This document shows positions 27,172-36,402 of a stretch of 64,000 bases of DNA, in pieces. Source of the stretch: Sulfuricurvum sp. (GTDB taxonomy: Bacteria > Campylobacterota > Campylobacteria > Campylobacterales > Sulfurimonadaceae). Location of the stretch: positions 1 through 64,000 of the forward strand of contig JAQULP010000002.1 in the NCBI GenBank assembly GCA_028718525.1. The letters are read 5' to 3'. A program made the translations under genes and the position numbers. The notes below the pieces were generated by a model. The model had not been told where the DNA came from. It saw only the letters and a list, made by a program, of their open reading frames with translations, and did no database searches. Position 1 is the stretch's first letter, and every line of letters begins with the position of its first letter.

Positions 27172-28316
27172 AACGCTATGACGTCATGATTTTAGGGGGC
27201 GGTGCAAGCGGACTTATGTGTGCGGCACAGCTACGCCAAAACAGTTCTCTGTCGATTGCCATTATTGAGGGGAACCATCGTCCGGCATTGAAGCTTAAAG
27301 CTTCCGGAGGGGGAAAATGCAATCTCACCAACGTCGAAGTAGACCCAAGCCATTTTTTAGGCGATGAAGCGCTCGTTTCCTACGCTCTGAACGTATTTTC
27401 GCAGCACGCCCTTCTGACCTATTTTAAAGCCGGCGGCATCCGTCCGGTTATCCGTAAAGAACGGTACTATTTCTGCCCGAAAAGTTCTGATGAGGTAATT
27501 TCCGTGTTGATGGGGAAAATTTCCGGAAGCGATTTATTGACGGGGCATAAAATCCTTTCGCTCAGCGGTACAGATCCTTTTTGCATCGTTACCGACAAAG
27601 GGAGATTTGAGGCAAAACGCGTGGTTGTAGCTACGGGAGGGGCGAGCTATAAAGAACTCGGAGCAAGTGATATCGGTCTTAAAATAGCTCAAAGCTACGG
27701 GATAACAACCTTCCCTTTTTCTCCCGTACTGGTTGGACTGACGTTACAACCCAAAGAGTTTTGGATGAAAGAGTTGAGCGGTATCAGTTTTCCCGCACGT
27801 ATCCGTGTCGGCGAAAAAGTTCTGGACGAAGATTTGCTTTTTGCCCACAAAGGGATCAGCGGTCCGGTTGTCCTTTCCGCTTCACTCTATTGGCACAAAG
27901 GGGAGATCGTAATCGATTTTTGCCCCGATTTTGATTTGAACAGTGTCAAAAAAGAGAAAAAACTTCTCAGTACGGCACTGCCGCTTCCCAAACGGTTTAT
28001 CAAAGCATTTTTGGATGCTGTGGAACTTGAGGACAAACCGTGTAATCGGCTCAATCCCCAAGAGTGGGAAAAAGTGCTTCGAATCCGTAATTATTCTATG
28101 GCACCGTCAGGTACTTTCGGGATGAGTAAAGCCGAAGCGTGCCGGGGGGGAGTAGCGTGCGACGAGATTGACCCTTTTACGATGGAGAGCAAAAAAACAA
28201 GGGGGCTCTATTTCATCGGCGAGACGGTCGATGTAACGGGAGAATTGGGGGGATATAATTTCCAGTGGGCCTTTAGCTCCGCTGTGGTTTGTTCCGCCGC
28301 AATAATAAAACAGTGA
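27168..28316 (+). CDS. HI0933/BaiN-family flavoprotein
   Basis: A 382-residue FAD-dependent oxidoreductase. It has the dinucleotide fold VMILGGGASGLMCAAQL, then the family signature LKASGGGKCNLTN, VVVATGGASYKELGASDIGL, and the C-terminal FIGETVDVTGELGGYNFQWAFSS that defines the HI0933 (YhiN-like) group. The true substrate of these proteins is generally unknown. It overlaps msrQ by four bases, so a link to redox repair is possible but only by context. Confidence 0.85.
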   Translation: MKRYDVMILGGGASGLMCAAQLRQNSSLSIAIIEGNHRPALKLKASGGGKCNLTNVEVDPSHFLGDEALVSYALNVFSQHALLTYFKAGGIRPVIRKERYYFCPKSSDEVISVLMGKISGSDLLTGHKILSLSGTDPFCIVTDKGRFEAKRVVVATGGASYKELGASDIGLKIAQSYGITTFPFSPVLVGLTLQPKEFWMKELSGISFPARIRVGEKVLDEDLLFAHKGISGPVVLSASLYWHKGEIVIDFCPDFDLNSVKKEKKLLSTALPLPKRFIKAFLDAVELEDKPCNRLNPQEWEKVLRIRNYSMAPSGTFGMSKAEACRGGVACDEIDPFTMESKKTRGLYFIGETVDVTGELGGYNFQWAFSSAVVCSAAIIKQ

Positions 28317-28353
28317 TATAATCTTCGCCAACGCTTATGCAGTGAGGAAGAGA

Positions 28354-29583
28354 ATGAAACGTCATCGCGTCGTTATCGTCGGCGGAGGGTATGCCGGAGT
28401 CAAGGCGTTGAATATCCTGGCAACGTCAGGGGTGTGTGACATTGTATTGATTGATCAGCACCCCTATCACTATCTCCAAACCGATGCGTATGAGTTGATC
28501 GCCAATGAGTGCTCGATGACGACGGTTACGATCGATCTGGTAGCGCTGTGCCTGAGTTACGGAGAACATGTCCTGTATGTCAAAGATACGGTTCGGGAGA
28601 TTGATTTTGCAAACCGGCATGTACTCGGAGAAAATTCGGGGCATCCGTACGATTATTTGCTGCTATGCGCCGGAAGCCGTACGGCCTATCAGAGTTCGAT
28701 CGTCGGGTTAAGAGAACACTCCCACGGGGTAAAAACGCTTTTGGGCGCTTTGTCGTTTAAACAGCAGTTTGAACAGCGTTTGTATGAAAAAATGGAAAGC
28801 GAAGGGGGATGGCGAAACGAACCTTTTAATATCGTGATCGGCGGGGGTGGGTTAAGCGGTGTCGAAATCGCCGCCGAAATGGCTTTTTACATTCGTCAAT
28901 TTCATCTGGACAATACCCTCACATGCGACAACCTCCATATTTTTTTAATTATTCCCCATGAAAACGTTCTGGACGGTATGGAAACGTATATGGTTCAGCA
29001 GGCGACCAAACGGCTGTTGGAACTCGGGGTCAAAATCATCAATCACTCCCGTATCACTTCGGTTGAGGAGCATCTCCTGATCCTCAATGAGAAAGAGTCC
29101 CTCTGCTTTGACTTCATGATCTTTGCCGGAGGGATTGTCGCATCGACGTTAACGGCATCTTTGGACGTTCCGAAAAATAAAAAAGGGCAATTAATCGTAG
29201 ATGAGTATTTATCCCTTCCCCCCTATGAGAATGTATTTGCGGTTGGAGATATAGCCCAATTACGTGACAAACAAGGGAATATCATTCCGCCAACAGCCCA
29301 AAGTGCCGAACAAAGCGGTATCTGCGGCGCCAAAAACATCCTTGCCCTCATGCATAATAAAAAGAGAACGGCCGCCGATTTGCGGATGCGGGGAACTCTG
29401 ATCGCTTTAGGGGGACCATACGCCTGCGCATCGTTGTTCGGGTGGATCCGGCTGAGCGGTTTAGGGGGATATTGGGTCAAGACAATCGCAATGGGCTTTT
29501 ACCGTTACCGCATCAATGCGCAATGCGCCAGAGGGTTAAAACGGCTGCAAAAAAAGAATCCGTCCTGCCGAAAGGGATTTTAA
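28354..29583 (+). CDS. Type II NADH dehydrogenase-like FAD oxidoreductase
   Basis: A 409-residue flavoprotein with two dinucleotide folds: VVIVGGGYAGVKALN for FAD near the start and IVIGGGGLSGVEIAAEMAF for NAD(P)H around residue 160. The C-terminal FAD segment FAVGDIAQLRDKQGN and PPTAQSAEQSG fit NDH-2/SQR-like enzymes. It could oxidise NADH to reduce quinone; sulfide:quinone reductase is less likely because I see no matching cysteine trio. Start at 28354 follows GAGGAAGAGA; a GTG at 28342 is less well placed. Confidence 0.75.
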   Translation: MKRHRVVIVGGGYAGVKALNILATSGVCDIVLIDQHPYHYLQTDAYELIANECSMTTVTIDLVALCLSYGEHVLYVKDTVREIDFANRHVLGENSGHPYDYLLLCAGSRTAYQSSIVGLREHSHGVKTLLGALSFKQQFEQRLYEKMESEGGWRNEPFNIVIGGGGLSGVEIAAEMAFYIRQFHLDNTLTCDNLHIFLIIPHENVLDGMETYMVQQATKRLLELGVKIINHSRITSVEEHLLILNEKESLCFDFMIFAGGIVASTLTASLDVPKNKKGQLIVDEYLSLPPYENVFAVGDIAQLRDKQGNIIPPTAQSAEQSGICGAKNILALMHNKKRTAADLRMRGTLIALGGPYACASLFGWIRLSGLGGYWVKTIAMGFYRYRINAQCARGLKRLQKKNPSCRKGF

Positions 29584-29626
29584 TTTTTTCACAGTACAAT
29601 ATCACTATTAACTCATAGGAGTATGG

Positions 29627-30421
29627 ATGATACTTTTAGCCGGACCGTGTGTCATAGAAAGCGAAGAATCGATTTTTAGAATTGCTAAATCTCTCGAACG
29701 CTATCAGAATGATCCCCGTTTTGACTTTTATTTCAAATCGAGTTTTGATAAAGCCAACCGTACCTCTCTCGACAGCTATCGCGGACCCGGGATTGAAGAG
29801 GGGCTGCGGATTTTACAAAAAGTAAAAGACGATTTCGGATACAAAATCGTCACCGACGTCCATGAGAGCTATCAGGTCCCTATCGCCGCCGAAGTGGTTG
29901 ATATGATCCAGATTCCCGCTTTTTTGTGCCGCCAAACCGATCTTCTTGTCGCGGCGGCAAAAACCGATAAGATTGTCAACATCAAAAAGGGGCAGTTTAT
30001 GACTCCGGGTGATATGCAATATTCGGTGATGAAAGTGCTCAAAACACGAGGATGCGACGAATTGAGTTATGAAGCGGCGCAGAAAAACGGAGTCTTTTTA
30101 TGCGAACGGGGATCAAGCTTCGGATACGGTAATCTTGTGGTCGATATGCGATCGTTAGTGATTATGCGCCAATTTGCCCCCGTTATTTTTGATGCGACCC
30201 ATTCGGTACAGATGCCGGGAACGGGGACGGGAAAAACAGGCGGAGACAGTTCTATGGTTCCCCACCTTGCACGCGCCGCGGCAGCGGTCGGGGTAGACGG
30301 ATTTTTCTTTGAAACCCATTTTGATCCTATTTGTGCCCTCAGTGACGGGCCGAATATGTTAAAATTAGAACAACTGGAAGAACTCAGCGAAACATTATTG
30401 CAGTTGAACGCAATACACTAA
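29627..30421 (+). CDS. kdsA: 3-deoxy-8-phosphooctulonate synthase KdsA
   Basis: KdsA condenses arabinose 5-phosphate with phosphoenolpyruvate to make KDO-8-phosphate for lipopolysaccharide. The 264-residue protein shows [42 protein letters not shown] and [11 protein letters not shown]. It starts the kdsA-ribH-nusB group, the same order as HP0003-HP0001 in Helicobacter pylori as I recall. Confidence 0.96.
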   Translation: MILLAGPCVIESEESIFRIAKSLERYQNDPRFDFYFKSSFDKANRTSLDSYRGPGIEEGLRILQKVKDDFGYKIVTDVHESYQVPIAAEVVDMIQIPAFLCRQTDLLVAAAKTDKIVNIKKGQFMTPGDMQYSVMKVLKTRGCDELSYEAAQKNGVFLCERGSSFGYGNLVVDMRSLVIMRQFAPVIFDATHSVQMPGTGTGKTGGDSSMVPHLARAAAAVGVDGFFFETHFDPICALSDGPNMLKLEQLEELSETLLQLNAIH

Positions 30422-30473
30422 TCAACAGTGTCGGGAAATATGCCGACAGCATAATTAATAAAAAAGGAATAGT

Positions 30474-30944
30474 ATGAAGCTAATTGAAGGACAACTTCGT
30501 GTCCGCACGGATAAAAAAGTAGCGATTGTCAGTACCCGTTGGAACCATTTTATCGTGGATCGTCTTGTCGAAGGGGCAAAAGATGCCTATGCCCGCCACG
30601 GCGGTAACAGCGACGATTTGACCCATGTTTTGGCGCCGGGCGCGTTTGAGCTTCCTATGGTTATCGAACAGCTTCTCTCCAGCGGTCAATATGATGCTGT
30701 GTGTGCATTGGGTGCAGTTATCCGCGGTTCGACCCCCCATTTCGATTACGTATCCGCCGAAGCGACCAAAGGGATCGCCACGGTTAGTCTGAAACATAAA
30801 AAACCGGTATCGTTCGGTCTTTTGACAACCGACACGATTGAACAGGCGATTGAACGTGCAGGGACAAAAGCAGGGAACAAAGGGTTTGAAGCGATGACCG
30901 TTGTGATCGAAATGCTTGATCTCTACGAAGCGATCGGTGCATAA
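30474..30944 (+). CDS. ribH: 6,7-dimethyl-8-ribityllumazine synthase
   Basis: RibH makes the lumazine precursor of riboflavin from ribitylamino-uracil and dihydroxybutanone phosphate. The 156-residue protein has the family motifs [42 protein letters not shown] and the [11 protein letters not shown] region. It overlaps nusB by one base (TAATG), so the two are coupled. Confidence 0.96.
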   Translation: MKLIEGQLRVRTDKKVAIVSTRWNHFIVDRLVEGAKDAYARHGGNSDDLTHVLAPGAFELPMVIEQLLSSGQYDAVCALGAVIRGSTPHFDYVSAEATKGIATVSLKHKKPVSFGLLTTDTIEQAIERAGTKAGNKGFEAMTVVIEMLDLYEAIGA

Positions 30945-31342
30945 TGGCAACACGTCATCAAGCCCGTATGGCCGTTGTCAGCCTTTTGTATGCGTATGAT
31001 TTGGGGAATCAGAGCATTGCCGATTTCAGCGATGAAATTCTCGAAGAGAAAAAGATCCGTAATAAACAGCGCGATTTTGCCCTTGATTTGTTCAAAGGGG
31101 TAACCGAACATTTGTCGGAAGTAGACGATGCGATTATCAAACACCTGAAAGATTGGGATTTTGACCGTTTAGGTTCAATAGAGCGGGCAACCCTCCGTTT
31201 AGGCGGCTACGAAATCATGTTCGGCGAGCTCGATTCTGCGGTGATTATCAACGAAGCGATCGAAGTGGCCAAAGCGTTCGGAAGCGAACAATCGCCAAAA
31301 TTTATTAACGGTGTCCTTGACGCCATTTCGAAAGATAAATAA
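30944..31342 (+). CDS. nusB: Transcription antitermination factor NusB
   Basis: NusB binds boxA RNA with S10 in rRNA antitermination. The 132-residue all-helical protein opens with TRHQARMAVVSLLYAYDLG and ends with VIINEAIEVAKAFGSEQSPKFINGVLD read in parts, the strongest family signature. Start coupled to ribH; mqnC follows after six bases. Confidence 0.95.
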   Translation: MATRHQARMAVVSLLYAYDLGNQSIADFSDEILEEKKIRNKQRDFALDLFKGVTEHLSEVDDAIIKHLKDWDFDRLGSIERATLRLGGYEIMFGELDSAVIINEAIEVAKAFGSEQSPKFINGVLDAISKDK

Positions 31343-31348
31343 ACCCCG

Positions 31349-32395
31349 ATGCGTCTGAGTAAAGAAGAAGCCCTCCATCTGATCCGTCATGCGGATCTCA
31401 AGGAACTGGGTAAAATGGCAACCGCACGGAAAAAAGAGCTTCATCCCGACGGGATCACCACCTTTGTCGTCGACCGCAATATCAACTATACGAACGTCTG
31501 CTGGGTCGATTGCAAATTTTGCGCTTTCTACCGCCACGGCAAAGACGACGATGCCTATGTCCTCACTTTTGACGAGATCGATCAAAAAATCGAAGAGCTT
31601 TTGGAAATCGGCGGAACCCAGATCCTGTTTCAAGGAGGGGTTCACCCCAAACTGAAAATCAAATGGTACGAAGATTTGGTGGAACACATACATACGAAAT
31701 ATCCGCAAATCACGATTCACGGATTCTCCTCGATAGAACTGGATTTCATTGCCAAAGTGTCCCATATCACGATTCAAGAGTGCCTTTCCAGGCTTCATGC
31801 CAAAGGACTCTCATCCATTCCGGGTGCAGGGGCGGAGATTCTGAGTGACCGGGTACGCGACATTATCGCTCCTAAAAAAATCGATAGCGAAGTATGGCTG
31901 GATGTCCATCGTCAAGCCCATAAATTAGGTATTAAATCGACGGCTACGATGATGTACGGAACGGTTGAAACCGACGAAGAGATCATCGAACACTGGAATT
32001 TGATCCGTGACCTTCAAGAGGAAACGGGCGGATTCCGTGCTTTTATTATGTGGTCGTTTCAGGGGCTAAATACGCAGCTGATGGAAGAACACCCCGAAAT
32101 CGAGAAACAGTCCAGTAACCGCTACCTTCGCCTTTTGGCGGTATCGCGTCTGTTTTTGGATAATTTCCCGAATATCCAAAGCTCGTGGGTTACACAAGGG
32201 CCCTATATCGGACAGATGGCATTGTTATATGGGGCAAACGATTTGGGGTCCACTATGATGGAAGAGAACGTTGTCCGCAGTGCGGGTGCCGGTTTCCGTA
32301 TGGCCAAAGATGAGATGATCCGTCTCATCCGCGATATCGGGGAAACACCGGCCATCCGAAATACGGCGTATGAGATACTTGAGACGTTTGAGTGA
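31349..32395 (+). CDS. mqnC: Dehypoxanthine futalosine cyclase MqnC
   Basis: MqnC is the radical-SAM enzyme that cyclises dehypoxanthinyl futalosine in the futalosine route to menaquinone, used by Campylobacterota. Over 348 residues it has the radical-SAM cluster Cys51-x3-Cys55-x2-Cys58 in TNVCWVDCKFCAFYRH, then GGTQILFQGGVHP and the C-terminal SWVTQGPYIGQMALLYGANDLG block shared with MqnE and CofH. The family-specific LSSIPGAGAEIL favours MqnC. It precedes a M16 peptidase homologue, as in H. pylori HP0656-HP0657. Confidence 0.92.
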   Translation: MRLSKEEALHLIRHADLKELGKMATARKKELHPDGITTFVVDRNINYTNVCWVDCKFCAFYRHGKDDDAYVLTFDEIDQKIEELLEIGGTQILFQGGVHPKLKIKWYEDLVEHIHTKYPQITIHGFSSIELDFIAKVSHITIQECLSRLHAKGLSSIPGAGAEILSDRVRDIIAPKKIDSEVWLDVHRQAHKLGIKSTATMMYGTVETDEEIIEHWNLIRDLQEETGGFRAFIMWSFQGLNTQLMEEHPEIEKQSSNRYLRLLAVSRLFLDNFPNIQSSWVTQGPYIGQMALLYGANDLGSTMMEENVVRSAGAGFRMAKDEMIRLIRDIGETPAIRNTAYEILETFE

Positions 32396-33678
32396 AATTT
32401 TTAACGGTTATTATTTTATTTTTGGGGCAAGCACTTATGGCAAGCACGGTTGATTTTGTAGAGGTTAAAGGGGTGAAAATCCCGGTTATATTTGAGGAGG
32501 ACAAGCGTCTGCCGATCGTCTCGATGCAGCTAGTGTTCACCGGAAGCGGCAGTGTCGATGAGGGAAAAGAGTTCGGTTTGGCACGCTTAAGTGCAAAAAT
32601 GCTCAACGAAGGGAGCAAGTCCCGCGGATCGGTCGGTTTTGCCGATGCCCTCGATGCGCGTGCGATACAGCTTAGCGCTACCGCCGGAAATGAGACGTTT
32701 GTGATTGAACTCGGGGCACTGAAAGAGGAATTCGATACCGGCCTTTCTCTCTTGAGCGAGCAGCTGCGCGAACCCAATTTAACTCCTAAAACGTTAGAAA
32801 AAATCAAAACAATGACGCAAAGCGAAATCTCCCGTAAAGAGGCCGATTTCGATACGGTCGCTTCCAACGAGCTGATGAAAGTGCTGTTTGAAGGGACACC
32901 GATGGCCGTTCCGAACATGGGTACAAAAGAGAGTATCCAAGCGATTAAACTCGAAACCGTCCAATCGTTTATCGCTTCTCATCTCGTCCTCTCCAATGCG
33001 CTCGTCGTTGTGGGTGGCGATATGGATGCCCAAACGGCAAAAGAGAAAATCATCAAGGTTTTAACACCCCTTCAGGTGGGAAAAGCCGGAAATCCCCGTT
33101 ATTACGAACCGCGTAAAGTACCGAACGAATCGATCGTAAAACGCCCTTCGACAGAACAGGCTTATCTCTATTTCGGTGCCCCTTATGCAATGCGAGAAGG
33201 GGACAGTGAATTTTACAAAGCACGCGTAGCGATGTTTATTCTCGGATCGAGCGGATTCGGAAGTCGATTGATGGAGGAGATTCGGGTGAAACGGGGACTT
33301 GCGTATTCGGCCTATTCCCGTCTGTCGGTGGCTAAAACCAATACCTATTTCAGCGGTTATCTCCAAACCAAAATCGAGTCGGGGGATGAAGCGAAAAAAA
33401 CGGTGATAGAGGTGATCGATACGTTTGTCCGTGATGGAGTCACACAGAGCGAATTGGATCAGGCACGTAAATTTCTGCTCGGTTCCGAACCGCTTCGGGT
33501 GGAGACCCTCTCTCAGCGTTTAGGGAGAACTTTTGCCGAATACTATTCCGGGAAACCTTTGGGGTCAAGTGCTCAGGAACTTGAACGTATCCGAAATCTA
33601 ACCCTGGACGAACTGAACGATTTTATCAAACGCCATCATGAAATAACCAGCCTTAGTTATGCTATCGTTACCAAATGA
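32392..33678 (+). CDS. M16-family peptidase homologue lacking the zinc motif
   Basis: A 428-residue exported protein (signal peptide MKFLTVIILFLGQALMAS) with the two-domain fold of M16 proteases: GSGSVDEGKEFGLARLSAKMLNEGS at the front and VKRGLAYSAYSRLSV in the second half. Where active M16 enzymes have HxxEH, this protein reads ARLSAKM, so zinc-binding residues are missing and it is probably a non-catalytic subunit or chaperone-like partner. The GTG start overlaps the mqnC stop (GTGA). A catalytic partner is not in this window. Confidence 0.82.
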   Translation: MKFLTVIILFLGQALMASTVDFVEVKGVKIPVIFEEDKRLPIVSMQLVFTGSGSVDEGKEFGLARLSAKMLNEGSKSRGSVGFADALDARAIQLSATAGNETFVIELGALKEEFDTGLSLLSEQLREPNLTPKTLEKIKTMTQSEISRKEADFDTVASNELMKVLFEGTPMAVPNMGTKESIQAIKLETVQSFIASHLVLSNALVVVGGDMDAQTAKEKIIKVLTPLQVGKAGNPRYYEPRKVPNESIVKRPSTEQAYLYFGAPYAMREGDSEFYKARVAMFILGSSGFGSRLMEEIRVKRGLAYSAYSRLSVAKTNTYFSGYLQTKIESGDEAKKTVIEVIDTFVRDGVTQSELDQARKFLLGSEPLRVETLSQRLGRTFAEYYSGKPLGSSAQELERIRNLTLDELNDFIKRHHEITSLSYAIVTK

Positions 33679-35488
33679 GGACGCTGAGAAATACCAACGG
33701 CTAGGGGTCGGCAGTGTTACCGCCCTCTCCCTGATCGCACCCTCCTCATTTGAAGACCGCCGCTTAAGCACCCAGTTGCTGATGAACACCGTATGCGTGA
33801 TCGATGCGACGGTAGAGCATCTACTCCGAACTCCGAAAACGCTTAAAATCACTTTTTTTGCCCATAACCTGGATCAGACGATCGTTGGGATAATCTTTCA
33901 TCCAAAACCGTATATGCTCCATCAGTTTCCTCTGGGTCAACGCGGATTTTTCAGCGGCAAAGCGGTACTGAATCTAGGGGTGTGGGAGATTATCCACCCT
34001 TTGAAAATCACTTCGGTCGGGTCATTGGTTCCGATGTATAAATCGCCGTTGCGCGTCGATGTGATGCGTCGCCTGATCGAAAAAAGCGTGACGGTTGCAT
34101 CGTTGATTGCGGACGGACTCCCCGAGAAGATAGCCGAAAAACTGTATTCGATCCATTTCCCGCTATTTCCGAAACCGCTCGGAGAGGAAGAACTCTATGC
34201 CCTCAAATTCGGCGAGCTTTTTGACTATATGCGCCGACTTAGCCTCAAACGCCGATACCATGCGACCCGTTACCGTCCGTTTAGAAACGTGGAGTCATGG
34301 ATGGAGAGCCTCCCTTTTGTATTGACGGACGATCAGAAAAAAGCGATCGGCGAGATCCGGCAAGACCTTGCGGGCGAATACGCTTCCCGCCGAATGATTG
34401 TCGGCGATGTCGGTTCCGGGAAAACGATGGTGATTTTGGCTTCCGTCGTTTTGATGCGCCCTTATCGCTCTATCCTCATGGCCCCTACAACAATCCTTGC
34501 CGCGCAGCTTTATGAAGAGGCACAAAAATTTCTGCCCGATTTGCGGATTGCGCTTGTCACCAATGCAACCAAAAAAGGGCCGTTGGAAGGGTATGATTTT
34601 ATTATCGGCACCCATGCCCTGTTGCATCGCGATTTGCCGGAAGCGGGGCTGGTGATGGTCGATGAACAGCACCGTTTCGGTACGGCACAGCGCCATTCCC
34701 TGAGTAAACTGACCGATAACGCCACCTCACCGCATTATCTGCAATTTTCAGCTACTCCGATCCCCCGAACGCAGGCGATGATTGATTCCGCCCATATCGA
34801 TGTAAGCCTGATCGTTCAAACACCGTTTACAAAGACGATTGCTACCCGTCTGATCGGCAAAAGCGATTTTCCTTCGTTGTTGGAACATATCCGTTCCGAG
34901 ATTTCGTTGCGTCACCAGGTATTGATCGTCTATCCGCTGGTGGAGCAAAGCGAGACCATTGATTACCAAAGCATCGATGAAGCACGGGGATATTGGGAAA
35001 AAAACTTTGAAAACGTCTACGTTACCCACGGAAAGGATAAAGAGAAGGGGGCGGTTCTGATGGAGTTTCGTGAGCGAGGGGATATTCTTCTGGCTACTAC
35101 CGTCGTGGAAGTGGGTATCTCGCTGCCGCGCCTCTCTACCGTGGTGATTGTCGGGGCAGAGCGGCTTGGCCTTTCGACGCTGCACCAGTTGCGCGGCCGG
35201 GTCAGCCGTACGGGATTGCAGGGATATTGTTATCTCTATACCAATAAAAGCGACAAAAACGAACGTTTGGAATCGTTTAGTACGTGTACCAGCGGTTTTG
35301 AGATCGCGGCACTGGACCTTAAATTCCGATCAAGCGGCGATTTGCTGGAAGGGAGTATCCAAAGCGGTAAGAAATTTCGCTGGGCGGATATCGCAGAAGA
35401 TGAGTCTATAGTAGCTGAAGTTAAAAAGTGGTTAGACAATAATCATTCTGCCCTCACACCACACCCAGAGCAAGGTCGCTTGCCGTAG
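33659..35488 (+). CDS. recG: ATP-dependent DNA helicase RecG with repeat-derived C-terminus
   Basis: RecG reverses stalled replication forks and remodels D-loops and R-loops. The 609-residue protein has the N-terminal wedge domain, Walker A VGDVGSGKTMV (residues 248-258), DEQH (335-338), QFSATPIPRTQ (motif III) and the C-terminal QLRGRVSRTGLQGYCYL. Start overlaps the M16 gene by 20 nt. Oddity: codons from about Leu599 (LTPHPEQGRLP) lie inside the dispersed repeat at 35451, so its natural stop was apparently replaced by an insertion. Confidence 0.93.
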   Translation: MLSLPNEDAEKYQRLGVGSVTALSLIAPSSFEDRRLSTQLLMNTVCVIDATVEHLLRTPKTLKITFFAHNLDQTIVGIIFHPKPYMLHQFPLGQRGFFSGKAVLNLGVWEIIHPLKITSVGSLVPMYKSPLRVDVMRRLIEKSVTVASLIADGLPEKIAEKLYSIHFPLFPKPLGEEELYALKFGELFDYMRRLSLKRRYHATRYRPFRNVESWMESLPFVLTDDQKKAIGEIRQDLAGEYASRRMIVGDVGSGKTMVILASVVLMRPYRSILMAPTTILAAQLYEEAQKFLPDLRIALVTNATKKGPLEGYDFIIGTHALLHRDLPEAGLVMVDEQHRFGTAQRHSLSKLTDNATSPHYLQFSATPIPRTQAMIDSAHIDVSLIVQTPFTKTIATRLIGKSDFPSLLEHIRSEISLRHQVLIVYPLVEQSETIDYQSIDEARGYWEKNFENVYVTHGKDKEKGAVLMEFRERGDILLATTVVEVGISLPRLSTVVIVGAERLGLSTLHQLRGRVSRTGLQGYCYLYTNKSDKNERLESFSTCTSGFEIAALDLKFRSSGDLLEGSIQSGKKFRWADIAEDESIVAEVKKWLDNNHSALTPHPEQGRLP

Positions 35489-35522
35489 GGCAAAAGCGTA
35501 CCGCAAGCGTTTTGGTGTGAGG
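35451..35522. repeat. 72-bp cruciform repeat, copy 2 (in recG 3' end)
   Basis: Near-identical to 11699-11771: starts CCCTCACACCACACC, ends TTTTGGTGTGAGG, with CGCTTGCC and GGGCAAAAGCG able to form an inner hairpin and GGT/ACC flanking it. Its terminal repeats are CCTCACACCA and its complement. It begins inside the recG reading frame and contributes its stop codon. Confidence 0.78.
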
Positions 35523-35536
35523 ACGATTTTCTTTGG

Positions 35537-35565
35537 TTACTTTTCTTTATTAAAAAGAAAAGTAA
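35537..35565. terminator. Bidirectional terminator between recG and hpf
   Basis: TTACTTTTCTTT and AAAGAAAAGTAA form about twelve pairs around a short loop, between the convergent recG and hpf genes. It resembles the hairpin after copy 1 of the repeat, so it may belong to the same element. Confidence 0.55.
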
Positions 35566-35574
35566 AAATCGTTT

Positions 35575-36114
35575 TTAATAGAGTCCGAATTTTCCGTCAC
35601 TGCGTTTGTAGAGGACTCTCATTTTTCCGTCGTTGTCGTAAAACACTTCAAAGACTTTATTCGTGCTCTCTTTGAGTCTTTCCAACACTTCGGCAACTTC
35701 CTGTGGTTTATGAAGAATCGGTTCCGCCGGAACAATCTCATCTTCGAGTGCTTCATGCGCTTCATGCAGATCAATACCGTGCGCAGCCGAATTTTTTGCC
35801 TCATTCAACCCTTCGTTTTTATGATCGCTTAGACGGTCATGAAGGCGGCGGAGCGCTTTTTGGGCACGGTCGATAGCGATATCGATTGCGGCATAGAGGT
35901 CATCGTCACGCTGAGTAATCACAATAGTATTTTTTCCGGCAACGTTGATCGTAAATTCGATCGTTACCCCTTTTTTGCGTTCGTTTGCACTGGCAACCGC
36001 ATTGACGCTGATAAGGTCGAGATGATATTTGCTGAGAGTATCGATAGAGTGCATCAGATGATCTTTAATGGCATCGCTGAGCTCGATGTGGCGTCCGACG
36101 AGAGAGATATTCAT
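35575..36114 (-). CDS. hpf: Long ribosome hibernation promoting factor HPF
   Basis: Long HPF dimerises 70S ribosomes into inactive 100S particles in stationary phase. Start at 36114 (MNISLVGRH) is chosen because AAGGTGG precedes it. The 179-residue protein has the N-terminal YfiA domain (residues 1-100, RDDDLYAAIDIAIDRAQKALRR) and the C-terminal dimerisation domain (VFYDNDGKMRVLYKRSDGKFGLY in parts). The product ends at GLY with its stop inside the terminator region. A TATAAT promoter lies at 36150. Confidence 0.92.
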   Translation of the reverse strand: MNISLVGRHIELSDAIKDHLMHSIDTLSKYHLDLISVNAVASANERKKGVTIEFTINVAGKNTIVITQRDDDLYAAIDIAIDRAQKALRRLHDRLSDHKNEGLNEAKNSAAHGIDLHEAHEALEDEIVPAEPILHKPQEVAEVLERLKESTNKVFEVFYDNDGKMRVLYKRSDGKFGLY

Positions 36115-36149
36115 AATGTCCACCTTGTATTAATATTGGAGAAAAGTTG

Positions 36150-36155
36150 ATTATA
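36150..36155 (-). promoter_or_regulatory. -10 box of hpf
   Basis: The minus strand reads GTTATAATC, an ideal TATAAT about 36 nt before the hpf ATG; the expected start is near 36143. Confidence 0.55.
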
Positions 36156-36257
36156 ACACACATACATCAAACGTCAAGGGTTTTGGACAAAAACCGGAGC
36201 TTATCCGTCTGAAATGATTATCGGTGATTATTCAACAATTTTTAATCTACATAGCAC

Positions 36258-36402
36258 TACAATCAAACAAGTTACGACCTCTCTAAAATTTTAGAAACGG
36301 GGTCATTTGGCCGATATGATTGGAAGTGTAGGCTCAGCGTTACTGTTTGACTGCTACCGAGCCCTGATGGCGAGTGCCATAAAAAGTCCCAAGGAGGATG
36401 AA
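36258..36402 (+). promoter_or_regulatory. Promoter and structured leader of the giant surface-protein operon
   Basis: TACAAT at 36258-36263 is a likely -10; a start near 36270 gives a leader of about 133 nt. Within it are a palindrome CTAAAATTTTAG (36283-36294), a hairpin closed by GGCTC 36331-36335 and GAGCC 36359-36363, and a second hairpin ATGGC-GAGT-GCCAT (36367-36380) 11 nt before the very strong AAGGAGG ribosome site. It matches no riboswitch class I know. Confidence 0.45.

Noticed and set aside
28354-29583. Sulfide:quinone oxidoreductase
   Set aside because: Tempting in a likely sulfur oxidiser, but I do not see the conserved redox cysteines; an NDH-2-like enzyme is the safer call.
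31199-31798. A 199-codon minus-strand frame across nusB and mqnC
   Set aside because: It is antisense to two clearly conserved genes, and its translation has no recognisable motif.
36270-36402. A c-di-GMP (GEMM) or other known riboswitch before the giant gene
   Set aside because: The conserved bases of GEMM, TPP, preQ1 and similar classes are not present; only unclassified hairpins remain.
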